Origin: a bacterium
GTDB taxonomy: Bacteria > 4484-113 > JAFGCY01
Assembly: GCA_016932385.1 (NCBI GenBank)
Contig: JAFGCY010000098.1
Coordinates: forward strand, 25,668 to 89,667
DNA length: 64,000 bases
Direction: 5' to 3'
Every line of letters begins with the position of its first letter. Positions within the stretch are counted from its first letter, which is position 1. Under the pieces are notes generated by a model that saw only the letters and a list, made by a program, of their open reading frames with translations, had not been told where the DNA came from and did no database searches. This document shows positions 1-8,460 of the stretch, piece by piece. Made by a program: the position numbers and the translations under genes.

Positions 1-231
1 CTGATGGCCAAGCTGATGAACGTCTTCTCCAAGGACAAGATCAATCCGCTGATCGGCTCCGCCGGCGTGTCCGCCGTGCCGATGGCGGCGCGCGTCTCCC
101 AGGTCGAGGGCGCCAAGGCCGACCCCGAGAACGTGCTGATCATGCACGCGATGGGGCCCAACGTGGCCGGCGTGATCGGCTCGGCCGTCGCCGCGGGTGT
201 CCTGCTGACGCTGAAAGACATTTTGAGCTAG
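1..231 (+). CDS. oadB: Sodium-translocating decarboxylase beta subunit, C-terminal fragment
   Basis: The reading frame enters from the left edge and stops at TAG 229-231, so only about the last 76 residues are present. The tail [14 protein letters not shown] followed by [19 protein letters not shown] is the highly conserved C-terminus of the membrane beta subunit of oxaloacetate, glutaconyl-CoA or methylmalonyl-CoA decarboxylases. This subunit couples decarboxylation of a carboxybiotin to Na+ export. The fragment cannot tell which substrate the complex uses. A B12-binding methylmalonyl-CoA mutase subunit lies 24 kb downstream, so a methylmalonyl-CoA route is possible but unproven. A short CGGCTT/AAGCCG hairpin lies at 262-276, after the stop, without a clear T-tract. 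Confidence 0.88.
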   Translation: MMAKLMNVFSKDKINPLIGSAGVSAVPMAARVSQVEGAKADPENVLIMHAMGPNVAGVIGSAVAAGVLLTLKDILS

Positions 232-343
232 TCTAGGGCCAAACGGCGCGAAAGGAAAATTCGGCTTAAAAAGCCGCAGCGCTGTGAATATCGCCGCCGC
301 TTCGGGTAAGCTACGCGGTAGGATTTTTATCGGAGGTAGTGAA

Positions 344-3300
344 ATGGCGTTTCACTATCGAGTTGTTTACCTCTTTTCGCTGCTGCTTCTGGTTCCGGTA
401 CTTAACGCGTGTGGAGGAAAAAGCCACGCGGAACTACTCGAACTCACCGATCGCGGCATTTCGGGCTTCAATATCGTTGCCTCGGCGCCACCCGGCCAAT
501 CGCAAGACCCATCTCCCACATATACGCTAGAAATCGGGGAGCAGGCCGGCATAATTCGGGCCGAGATCGTCCTGCAGGCGGCCCAGCCGGTCGCCGAAGC
601 CTTCTGCGAGCTGTCCTACGATGCTTCTAGCTATTCGCCGGCGGCGGTGGAATTCACCGGCGAACTGGCCGGCGCGGACCAACAACTAGACAGCCTGATC
701 TCCCTGGACGTGCTCTCGCGGGCCGGCGTCGTCTACCTGGGGCAGGTCATCACCTCCGCGGCACAGGCCGGCAGCTTCCAGGGCACGGCGCGGCTGGCCC
801 GCGTGGAGTTCCGGCCCGAACCGTTCGCGGCCCGGCAAGCCAGTACTCCGCCCGAGGCCGCTACGGCGACGGGCTTGGATTGGGATGTGGAAAACAAAGT
901 GCTGTCCTGGGGTTACCACCTGCCGGGGGATTACAACCAGGACGGGCTGGTCTCGGTGCACGACCTGACGCCACTGGGCGTGCATTTCCAGGAGGCCGGG
1001 CCCTTCGATTCCCACTCGGCGCTATCCGTGATCGACGGCAACAGCGACGGCCTGATTACGGTCAACGACATCACGCCGATCGGCCAGCATTTCAATCGCA
1101 GTATCGAAGGCTACCGGATTTTCGCGACGGAAAACGCGGCCGAGGTGCCGGAGCGCGAGGTTTCGGACGTGGCCATGCTGGAGTTCCTTCCGCTGGAGGC
1201 CGCCGTGGGCGACCGGATCACGGAGCGGCTGTGGTTCGAGCGGGCTTACCCGGATCTCGATCCCGAACTGAAGGTCTGGGTCGTACCGGTCGGCGACGGG
1301 GAGGACGGCCTGGCCAGTTGGCCGCAGCAGCCGGGCCTGGCGCAGTGGCAGACCCACAATGTCACCAGTTTCGCCGGCTGCCCGGGGGGGCTGGCCAACG
1401 ATCTGGCGATCGTCGGCGCGCTGCCGGCCGTGGCCTACACGGACCATTACAACGACAAGCTCTGCTATCAACGGGCCACGCTCGTCGATGGCTCCGCCTG
1501 GACCGCCGAAACGGTGGTCGCGGCCAATCTGGCCTGTTCGTTCGTCTCACTCAACGTCGTCGAGGGCCATCCCGCGATCGCCTATACCGACCTGACGGCC
1601 GGGCAGCTGAAGTTCGTCCGCGCCCAGAACGCGCAGGGTACCGCTTGGGATACACCGGTCGTCATCGATGACGAAGCGGCGATGACCAGCGGCACGCCGC
1701 TGTATTATCCCGAGCTGCTGGTCGTCAACGGCTATCCGGCGATCGGCTATCTCGATTACTACGCCCGCGAGATCCGTTACCGCGCGGCGCTGGACACCGC
1801 CGGGACCTCCTGGGACACCATCATCAAGGTCGCGACGTTCGCCACGCCGAATACGCCGCTGGAAACGGGCTGCTCCTTCGCGCTGATCGGCGGGCTGCCC
1901 GCCGTCGCCTGGTCCGACAGCCAGGGCACGGCGGTGAGGTTTGCCCGGGCGGCCAATGCCGCCGGATCGACCTGGGGCGGCCCTGTCACCGTCGACGGCT
2001 CGGCCAACGTTGGTTCCAACCTGTCGCTGTTCGAGGTCGACGGCCGGCCGGCTGTCGCCTACCGGGCCGGACTGACGCTCCGCTACTGCCTGGCCGGCGA
2101 CGCGGCCGGGACAAGCTGGGATGCGCCGGTCCTGGCGGTCGGCGATGTCGGCACGGGAAACTTCCTCAATCCGTCATTGTGTGTGAACCGCGGAAAGCCG
2201 GCGCTGGCCTTTTACCAGGAAGATCCGCAGACCGGCAACGGCTTTCTTGGTTATACGACCGCGCTCGATGCCCTGGGTAGCAAGTGGGCCTCGCCGCTGG
2301 CGATCGACGGCAGCTCGGCATCCATCGATTGCGGCTACTGCCCGAACCTGCTCAACAGCGGCATGCTGCCCGCGGTCAGCTACTGCAACGTGACCGACGG
2401 CGAGCTGTGGTACGCCGTCAGCGTCGATATCTTCAACCAGCCGCCGGTGGCGGCGCTGACGGCGTCGGTGAGTCAGGCCAAGCCCGGCAGTCCGGTGGAG
2501 TTCAGCGCGACGACCAGCGCCGATCCCGATGGCGAGATCGTGCTCTACGAATGGGACTGGGACAGCGACAATGTCTACGACGAAGCCAGCGGCGTGAATC
2601 CCGTCGTCGCGCATGCCTTCGCAGCAACGGGCACCTTTACGCCGCGAGTCCGCGTCTGGGACAACGCCGGCGGTACGGACCTGGCTTCGACGACAGTCGC
2701 GGTGGTGGAGAACCAGCGGCCGGTGGCCGACCTGGTGATCAATCCCGCTCGGGGGACGGCGCCGTTCCTCGTCAGCTTCGACGCCTCGGGCAGCAGCGAC
2801 AACGACGGCACGATCGTGATGTACGAGTGGGACTGGGACGGCGACGGGATCTTCGAGCACGAGACCGGCAACAGCCCGTACTGGAGTTGGACCTACGAGC
2901 ACGAGGGCGAGCTGTATCCGGCCGTCAAGGTGATCGACAACGACGGCGGCTTCGACACGAAAATGGTCTGCTGCGCCGGCAACATCGGCCCGGTGGCGGT
3001 CGCCCAGGCGACGCCCTCCAGCGGCACGGCCCCCTTCGACGTGAAACTGACCTGCTCGGGCAGCTATGACTCCGACGGCACGATCACCGAAGTCTGGTGG
3101 GACGTACTCGACGACGGCGTGAGCGAATACCACGGCTACAACCTGAACACCTGGACGACCAAGTTACTCTGGAACGGCGCGGTGAAGATCCGGCTAAGGG
3201 TAATGGACAACGAGGGCGCTTACGGGTCGATGGTTGTAACGGTGAACGTGACCGGCGGCTGGCATATCACGACCATCGACAGCGCCGGCGATGTCGGCAT

Positions 3301-4330
3301 GTACAATTCCGTCGCCGTAATCAACGGCCGGCCGGCGGTCTCCTATTACGATCAGACCAACCGGTACCTCAAATTCGTGCGCGCCGCGGATGCCAAGGGC
3401 TACAGCTGGCCGACGCCAATGAGCCTCGGTGTGATCGCCGATGTTTCCACGCCGACGTGTTACGGCACCTCGCTGGCCTGGATCAACGGCTCGCGGCCGG
3501 CGATCGCTTTCCACGGCGAAAAGTTCAGCACCTGGAACGACGCCTACGTGCTGGGCAACGACGCCAACGGCACGTCCTGGGGCTCGTTCGTCGCCTTGCC
3601 CGACGGAGGGAACTCCTGTCCCAGCCTGGCTGTAATCGCCGGCAATCCGGCGATCGGTTCGGTCAACGCCAACACCTATTTCGCCCGTGCCAGCGGCGCG
3701 ACCGGAGCTTCCGGCACCTGGCCGGCGGAGTCGACGATCGAGAGCTCCGCGCCGCCCTACGGCTGCCAGCTGATCCAGGTCAACGGCAATCCGGCGCTGG
3801 TCTACTGCCATCGCGTGTCCAGCCCCTACGACGAGCAGGTCAGTTACGTGCGGGCGCTCGATGCCGTCGGCGACAGCTGGAGTACGCCGGTGCGCCTGGA
3901 CACCGGCAACGACTCGGTCGACGACATTACAATCGCGATCATCAACGGCCAGCCGGCGGTTGCCTACGTCGTGTCGGATAAAAACGACGGCTGGGAGCTG
4001 CGCTACATCCGCGCCAACGATAACAACGGCGCCAGCTGGCCGGCGGCCAGCAAGTTCATCGAGACCGACATCCGCGACAGCGGCTCGCTCACCGAAATCA
4101 GCGGCCGGCCGGCGATCGCCTATGTCACCTGCAGCGGCAATGTGCTGAAATTCGTCCGGGCGAGCGATTCCACCGGCGCGGCCTGGCCAGCGCCGATGGT
4201 CGTCGACAACACCGACGAGAACATGGGCTGGGGCGTGTCCCACTGCCGGATGGTGGAACTCGGCGGCAAGCCGGGCATCAGCTACGTCCACGAGAAGAAC
4301 ATGGACCTCAAGTTCGCTGTTTGGGAATAG
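344..4330 (+). CDS. Giant lipoprotein: cohesin-like, dockerin-like, two 7-bladed propellers, three PKD
   Basis: A 1328-residue exported protein. I place the start at ATG 344 because GGAGG (332-336) sits 7 nt upstream and the signal peptide with lipobox LNAC (Cys about 23) follows directly; an upstream in-frame GTG at 284 has no such support. Modules in order: cohesin-like beta domain (about 60-160), then two dockerin-type calcium loops (about 194-250; GDYNQDGLVSVHDLTPLG and DGNSDGLITVNDITPIG). Next come seven repeats of the form 'NGxPAIAYxD...LKFVRAxDAxGxxW' (about 330-695), three PKD domains (about 698-965) and seven more repeats ending in LKFAVWE. The two sets of seven suggest two beta-propellers. 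It is probably a surface-anchored binding or scaffolding protein; no enzyme domain is visible. It is a close paralogue of the next gene. Confidence 0.85.
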   Translation: MAFHYRVVYLFSLLLLVPVLNACGGKSHAELLELTDRGISGFNIVASAPPGQSQDPSPTYTLEIGEQAGIIRAEIVLQAAQPVAEAFCELSYDASSYSPAAVEFTGELAGADQQLDSLISLDVLSRAGVVYLGQVITSAAQAGSFQGTARLARVEFRPEPFAARQASTPPEAATATGLDWDVENKVLSWGYHLPGDYNQDGLVSVHDLTPLGVHFQEAGPFDSHSALSVIDGNSDGLITVNDITPIGQHFNRSIEGYRIFATENAAEVPEREVSDVAMLEFLPLEAAVGDRITERLWFERAYPDLDPELKVWVVPVGDGEDGLASWPQQPGLAQWQTHNVTSFAGCPGGLANDLAIVGALPAVAYTDHYNDKLCYQRATLVDGSAWTAETVVAANLACSFVSLNVVEGHPAIAYTDLTAGQLKFVRAQNAQGTAWDTPVVIDDEAAMTSGTPLYYPELLVVNGYPAIGYLDYYAREIRYRAALDTAGTSWDTIIKVATFATPNTPLETGCSFALIGGLPAVAWSDSQGTAVRFARAANAAGSTWGGPVTVDGSANVGSNLSLFEVDGRPAVAYRAGLTLRYCLAGDAAGTSWDAPVLAVGDVGTGNFLNPSLCVNRGKPALAFYQEDPQTGNGFLGYTTALDALGSKWASPLAIDGSSASIDCGYCPNLLNSGMLPAVSYCNVTDGELWYAVSVDIFNQPPVAALTASVSQAKPGSPVEFSATTSADPDGEIVLYEWDWDSDNVYDEASGVNPVVAHAFAATGTFTPRVRVWDNAGGTDLASTTVAVVENQRPVADLVINPARGTAPFLVSFDASGSSDNDGTIVMYEWDWDGDGIFEHETGNSPYWSWTYEHEGELYPAVKVIDNDGGFDTKMVCCAGNIGPVAVAQATPSSGTAPFDVKLTCSGSYDSDGTITEVWWDVLDDGVSEYHGYNLNTWTTKLLWNGAVKIRLRVMDNEGAYGSMVVTVNVTGGWHITTIDSAGDVGMYNSVAVINGRPAVSYYDQTNRYLKFVRAADAKGYSWPTPMSLGVIADVSTPTCYGTSLAWINGSRPAIAFHGEKFSTWNDAYVLGNDANGTSWGSFVALPDGGNSCPSLAVIAGNPAIGSVNANTYFARASGATGASGTWPAESTIESSAPPYGCQLIQVNGNPALVYCHRVSSPYDEQVSYVRALDAVGDSWSTPVRLDTGNDSVDDITIAIINGQPAVAYVVSDKNDGWELRYIRANDNNGASWPAASKFIETDIRDSGSLTEISGRPAIAYVTCSGNVLKFVRASDSTGAAWPAPMVVDNTDENMGWGVSHCRMVELGGKPGISYVHEKNMDLKFAVWE

Positions 4331-4373
4331 GGCTTGGAATTGGCTAAAACCACGACTCAGCGGGTAACCTAGC

Positions 4374-4382
4374 TGGTATAAA
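4374..4382 (+). promoter_or_regulatory. Extended -10 promoter candidate for the second giant lipoprotein gene
   Basis: TGGTATAAA fits an extended -10 (TGn plus TATAAA). It lies about 20 nt before the ATG at 4402, with no obvious -35. Confidence 0.45.
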
Positions 4383-4401
4383 CAGGTGCTGGGAGCAGGA
4401 T

Positions 4402-7400
4402 ATGCACGTATTCGCGGTGAAGCTGAGGTTTACTGGTATCAGCCTCTTGCTTGGTGGGTTGTTGATCAGCGGTTGCGGCGGCGGTGCGCAAACGCTGCCG
4501 CTGGCGGCGCCGGCCGCGGACGGCTTCGGCCTGGTTCTCGATCCCGACCCGCAATTGGGGGAATTGCCGGCGACGGCGCTGGAACTGAAAGTTGCGGCAG
4601 CGGCGGACCAAGCCGTTGTCAGCGTCCAGGCCACCGGCACCGCGTCCTTGAAATACTTTTACGGCAGTGTGAATTACGATCCGGCCTGCTATACGCCCGT
4701 CGCGGTCGAGCATCGGCCGGTGCTGGGCGGCGAGGCCGGTGACCTGTTGACATTGGATATCTCCGACGCGGCCGGCGTGGTCGAGCTGGGCCAGCTGGTC
4801 GCCCATCCCGATCGCGCGCCGGGTTACACCGGCACGGCGACACTGGTGGAGATCGCTTTCGATTGCCGGCCCTTCACGCCGCGCGCGGCCAGCGCGCCCC
4901 CGCAGACCGCGGCCTCGGCCACGCGCCTGAACTGGGATCCCGAGCAGAAGCAGCTCTCCTGGGGGTACTACTGCCAGGGCGACTATAACCAGGACGGGCT
5001 GGTGTCCGTCCACGATCTCACGCCACTCGGCGTCCACTATCTCGAAGAGGGTCCGTTCGACGAGGACTCGGCCCTGGCGGTGGTCGACGGTAACTCCGAC
5101 GGCCTGGTGACCGTCAACGACATCACGCCGATCGGCCAGAATTTCAGCTGCAACGTCGAGGGCTATGTGGTGTTCGCCGATGGCGATCCGGGCCAGCTGC
5201 CGCCGGCCAATGACTCGCCCGCGACGGTTGACCCGTACGATTACGTTCCCTTCTCCGCGGCCACCGGCGACAAGCAAGTCGAGCGGCTGGGCTTCGCCCG
5301 CGACTATCCAGAGCTGTCGCCCGACGTCATCGTCTGGGTGCGCCCGGTGGGGGAGGATTTATTCGGCACCCCCAGCTGGCCGCAGATTCCCGGCCTGGGC
5401 ATCTGGCAGGTTACCAACATTTCCAGCTTCGCCACCGCGCCCGGCGGTCCGGACAACACGCTGCTGGAGGTCGACGGGCTTCCCGCGGTCTGCTATCGCT
5501 CCACCTCGCCGGCCCAACTGGTCTACCAGCGCGCGCTCGACCCGGTCGGCAATCAGTGGGGCAGTGAGGTGGTCGTGGACGCCGGCGGCGATCAGGGCCA
5601 TTTCTGCTCGATGCGGATCGTGGCCGGCAATCCGGCGATCGCCTATTACGATTGGTCGGCCCAGGACCTGAAATACTGCCGCGCTAACGACGCGCTCGGC
5701 ACCACCTGGGCCCTGCCGGTGACCATCGCGTCCACCGGCAACGTGGGCTACAACTGCAAGCTGATCGTGGCCAACGGCAATCCCGCGATCGCCTACCAGG
5801 ACCTGACGGACTACTCCGTGAAATTCGTCCGCGCCAGTAACGGCGTTGGCAGTTCCTGGAATGCACCGGTGACAGTCGCCAATAACGGAGCGCCGCTGCC
5901 GCCGGGTACGGGCACGTACATCTCGGCCGCGTTGGTCGGCGTGAATCCGGCGATCGCCTACTTCGACAACAACTCCGGCGACCTGCACTTCATCCGCGCC
6001 GGCGATGTCAACGGCCAGACCTGGGGCAGTTACGTCAAGGCCAGCCAGTCCGTCGGAGACAGCGGCCGCTACTGTTCGTTGTTCATGGTCGACGGGCGGC
6101 CGGCGCTGGCCTATCTGGACGACGGCGCGCTGGCCTATGTCCGCGCCGCCGACGCGCCGGGCAACGCCTGGGGCGCGGAGATCACCATCGACAGCGGCCC
6201 GTTTAACGCCGCGGGCGCCCTGGGCCCGAGCCTGTGCGTCAACAACGGCAAGCCGGCGCTCAGCTACTACTCCGGCACGACGGCGCACGACCTGATGTAC
6301 GCGCGCGCGGTCGATGCCGCAGGCGCCAACTGGGCCGCGCCCTACAGCCTCGACGGGCCGGACCAGGTCGGCTCCTGGAGCTGCCTGACCAACATCGGCA
6401 CCAATCCCGCGATCAGCTATTACGACGAGACCAACGACGACCTGAAGTTCGCGATCCTGGTCAACGCCAACAACCAGGCGCCGACGGCCCAGCTGGCGGT
6501 AGATAAAGCGAATGCCAAGGTTGGCCAGCACTTCGAGTTCAACGCGTCCGCCAGCACCGACGGCGACGGCGCGATCGTGCTTTACGAATGGGACTGGGAG
6601 GACGACGGTGTCTTCGAGCAGTCCAGCGGCACCGATCCGATCGCGGTCCATGGTTACGAAACCGCTGGCGCTTACACGCCCCACGTGCGCGTGACCGATA
6701 ACGACGGCGGCCAGTCGTCCGCCTCCGTGGCGGTCGTGGTCGCGCCGAACGAGCCGCCGGAGGCCGGCCTGACCGCCACGCCGACGCGCGGCAATCCGCC
6801 GTTCACGATCAGCTTCGATGCCTCGGGCAGTTACGATCCCGACGGCACGATCATTAATCACGAGTGGGACGGCGACGGCGACGGCCACTGGGACGCCGCC
6901 ACGGACAACGTGCCGTACTGGAGCTGGGTGTGCACCGAGCCCGGCGAGTTCGAGGCCCGAGTCCGGGTCACCGACGACAGCGGCGACTTCGGTTTCGACA
7001 CCGTGCTGTACAGCGGCAACGTCGGGCCGATCGCGATCGGCACGGCCACGCCGGACACCGGCAGCGCCCCCTTCAGCGTGACCTTCGATTCAACCGGCAG
7101 CCATGACCCCGACGGCTCGATCGATTCCTCGTCCTGGGACATTCACGATGACGGCACGATCGAGCACACCGCATCAGGCGTCGGCACCTGGACGACGACG
7201 ATGATCTGGGCCGGCGCGGTCAAGGTCCGGCTGCGCGTCCAGGACAACGAGGGCCTGACCGGCTCGATGCTGCTCACGGTCAACAGCACCGGCGGCTGGC
7301 ACCTTTCCACGCTGGACAGCGACGACGATGTGGGCTGGTACAACTCGCTGGCGCTCTGCAACGGCAAGCCCGGCGTCAGCTATTTTGACTACACGAACGG

Positions 7401-8367
7401 TGCCTTGAAATACATCCGCGCGCAGGACGCTTACGGTTATGCCTGGTACCAGTCGCAGAGCCTCGGCACGATTGTCGACACGGCGAGCTACGCCTGCTAT
7501 GGCACTTCGCTGGCCTGGGTCAACGGCACGCGCGCGGCGATCGTCCAAAGCGGCTATCACCCGAGCTATCCCAACCGCCATTACCTGCTGGCCAGCAACG
7601 TCGACGGCAACGCCTGGAACCCGTTCACCGCGATCACATCCGGCGTCGGCGCCAAACCGGACCTGCAGGTCGTCAACGGCAATCCCGCCTATGTGGCCTA
7701 CGACGGCTACGATCTGACGATTACCCGCGCCAGCGATACCACCGGCACGGCCTGGAATACGCCGGTGACGATTGCGTCGAGTGTCGGCTACTGGTCCAGC
7801 AGCACATGTGCGCTGGCGATTGTCGGCGGCAATCCGGCGGTGGCCTACTGCCAGGCCAACGGCAACATGAGCCTGTGGTATGTGCGCTGCGGCGGTCCCT
7901 ACGGCGTTGACTGGACCACTCCGGTACTGATCGACGACGTCGGCGATCCCGGCGAGACGGTTGCCCTGGCGATGGTCAACGGGCGGCCGGCGGTCGCCTA
8001 TGTCGCGACGGAGAGCGGTGGCGGCGGTTTCGAGATCCGTTACAAGCGCGCTGGTGATGACACGGGCTCGATCTGGCCCAGCGGTTATGTGTCGGTACTG
8101 ACCGACGGCCGCGAGGTGGCCGGCCTGGGTATCGTCAACGGCAATCCGGCGATCGGCGGGCGCACTTGTACGAACGCCAACGTGGTGTACCTGCGGGCCG
8201 GCGACGCCAACGGCAACACCTGGCCGGCGGCGACGGTGGTGGACAACAGCGACGCCAACCTCGGTTACGGCTCCCACCAGTGCGACATGCTCGTGATCAA
8301 CGATCATCCGGCGATCAGCTACTGCCACAGCGTGGATTCGGCATTGAAATACGCAGTCTGGGAATAG
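4402..8367 (+). CDS. Giant lipoprotein paralogue: cohesin-like, dockerin-like, two 7-bladed propellers, three PKD
   Basis: A 1321-residue exported protein with signal peptide and lipobox (LLISGCGGG). An AGCAGGA sequence just before the ATG is a weak ribosome site. The module order matches its upstream neighbour: cohesin-like domain (about 45-165, with SVNYDPACYTPVAVE as the recognisable core), a dockerin-like pair (GDYNQDGLVSVHDLTPLG, then DGNSDGLVTVNDITPIG), seven NGNPAIAYYD-type repeats, three PKD domains with EWDWEDDGVFE-like strands, and seven more repeats ending LKYAVWE. The seventh repeat of each set lacks the 'DAxGxxWxxPV' tail, as expected where a propeller ring closes. The pair looks like a tandem duplication. 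Role inferred: surface display or adhesion. The ligand is unknown. Confidence 0.85.
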   Translation: MHVFAVKLRFTGISLLLGGLLISGCGGGAQTLPLAAPAADGFGLVLDPDPQLGELPATALELKVAAAADQAVVSVQATGTASLKYFYGSVNYDPACYTPVAVEHRPVLGGEAGDLLTLDISDAAGVVELGQLVAHPDRAPGYTGTATLVEIAFDCRPFTPRAASAPPQTAASATRLNWDPEQKQLSWGYYCQGDYNQDGLVSVHDLTPLGVHYLEEGPFDEDSALAVVDGNSDGLVTVNDITPIGQNFSCNVEGYVVFADGDPGQLPPANDSPATVDPYDYVPFSAATGDKQVERLGFARDYPELSPDVIVWVRPVGEDLFGTPSWPQIPGLGIWQVTNISSFATAPGGPDNTLLEVDGLPAVCYRSTSPAQLVYQRALDPVGNQWGSEVVVDAGGDQGHFCSMRIVAGNPAIAYYDWSAQDLKYCRANDALGTTWALPVTIASTGNVGYNCKLIVANGNPAIAYQDLTDYSVKFVRASNGVGSSWNAPVTVANNGAPLPPGTGTYISAALVGVNPAIAYFDNNSGDLHFIRAGDVNGQTWGSYVKASQSVGDSGRYCSLFMVDGRPALAYLDDGALAYVRAADAPGNAWGAEITIDSGPFNAAGALGPSLCVNNGKPALSYYSGTTAHDLMYARAVDAAGANWAAPYSLDGPDQVGSWSCLTNIGTNPAISYYDETNDDLKFAILVNANNQAPTAQLAVDKANAKVGQHFEFNASASTDGDGAIVLYEWDWEDDGVFEQSSGTDPIAVHGYETAGAYTPHVRVTDNDGGQSSASVAVVVAPNEPPEAGLTATPTRGNPPFTISFDASGSYDPDGTIINHEWDGDGDGHWDAATDNVPYWSWVCTEPGEFEARVRVTDDSGDFGFDTVLYSGNVGPIAIGTATPDTGSAPFSVTFDSTGSHDPDGSIDSSSWDIHDDGTIEHTASGVGTWTTTMIWAGAVKVRLRVQDNEGLTGSMLLTVNSTGGWHLSTLDSDDDVGWYNSLALCNGKPGVSYFDYTNGALKYIRAQDAYGYAWYQSQSLGTIVDTASYACYGTSLAWVNGTRAAIVQSGYHPSYPNRHYLLASNVDGNAWNPFTAITSGVGAKPDLQVVNGNPAYVAYDGYDLTITRASDTTGTAWNTPVTIASSVGYWSSSTCALAIVGGNPAVAYCQANGNMSLWYVRCGGPYGVDWTTPVLIDDVGDPGETVALAMVNGRPAVAYVATESGGGGFEIRYKRAGDDTGSIWPSGYVSVLTDGREVAGLGIVNGNPAIGGRTCTNANVVYLRAGDANGNTWPAATVVDNSDANLGYGSHQCDMLVINDHPAISYCHSVDSALKYAVWE

Positions 8368-8385
8368 CGCCGCGGGCAGGACGAA

Positions 8386-8419
8386 GCCGGCGGGTGGAGT
8401 CAGGTTCCACACCGCCGGC
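8386..8419. terminator. Hairpin between convergent genes
   Basis: A 13-14 bp near-perfect inverted repeat (GCCGGCGGGTGGA and TCCACACCGCCGGC, one bulged base, 7-nt loop) lies between the convergent stops at 8367 and 8461. It is probably a shared terminator, although neither side has a strong T-run. Confidence 0.5.
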
Positions 8420-8460
8420 AGCATCCCCAGGGCAGTCCCCGGCAGGTCTGCGCTCAGTAA

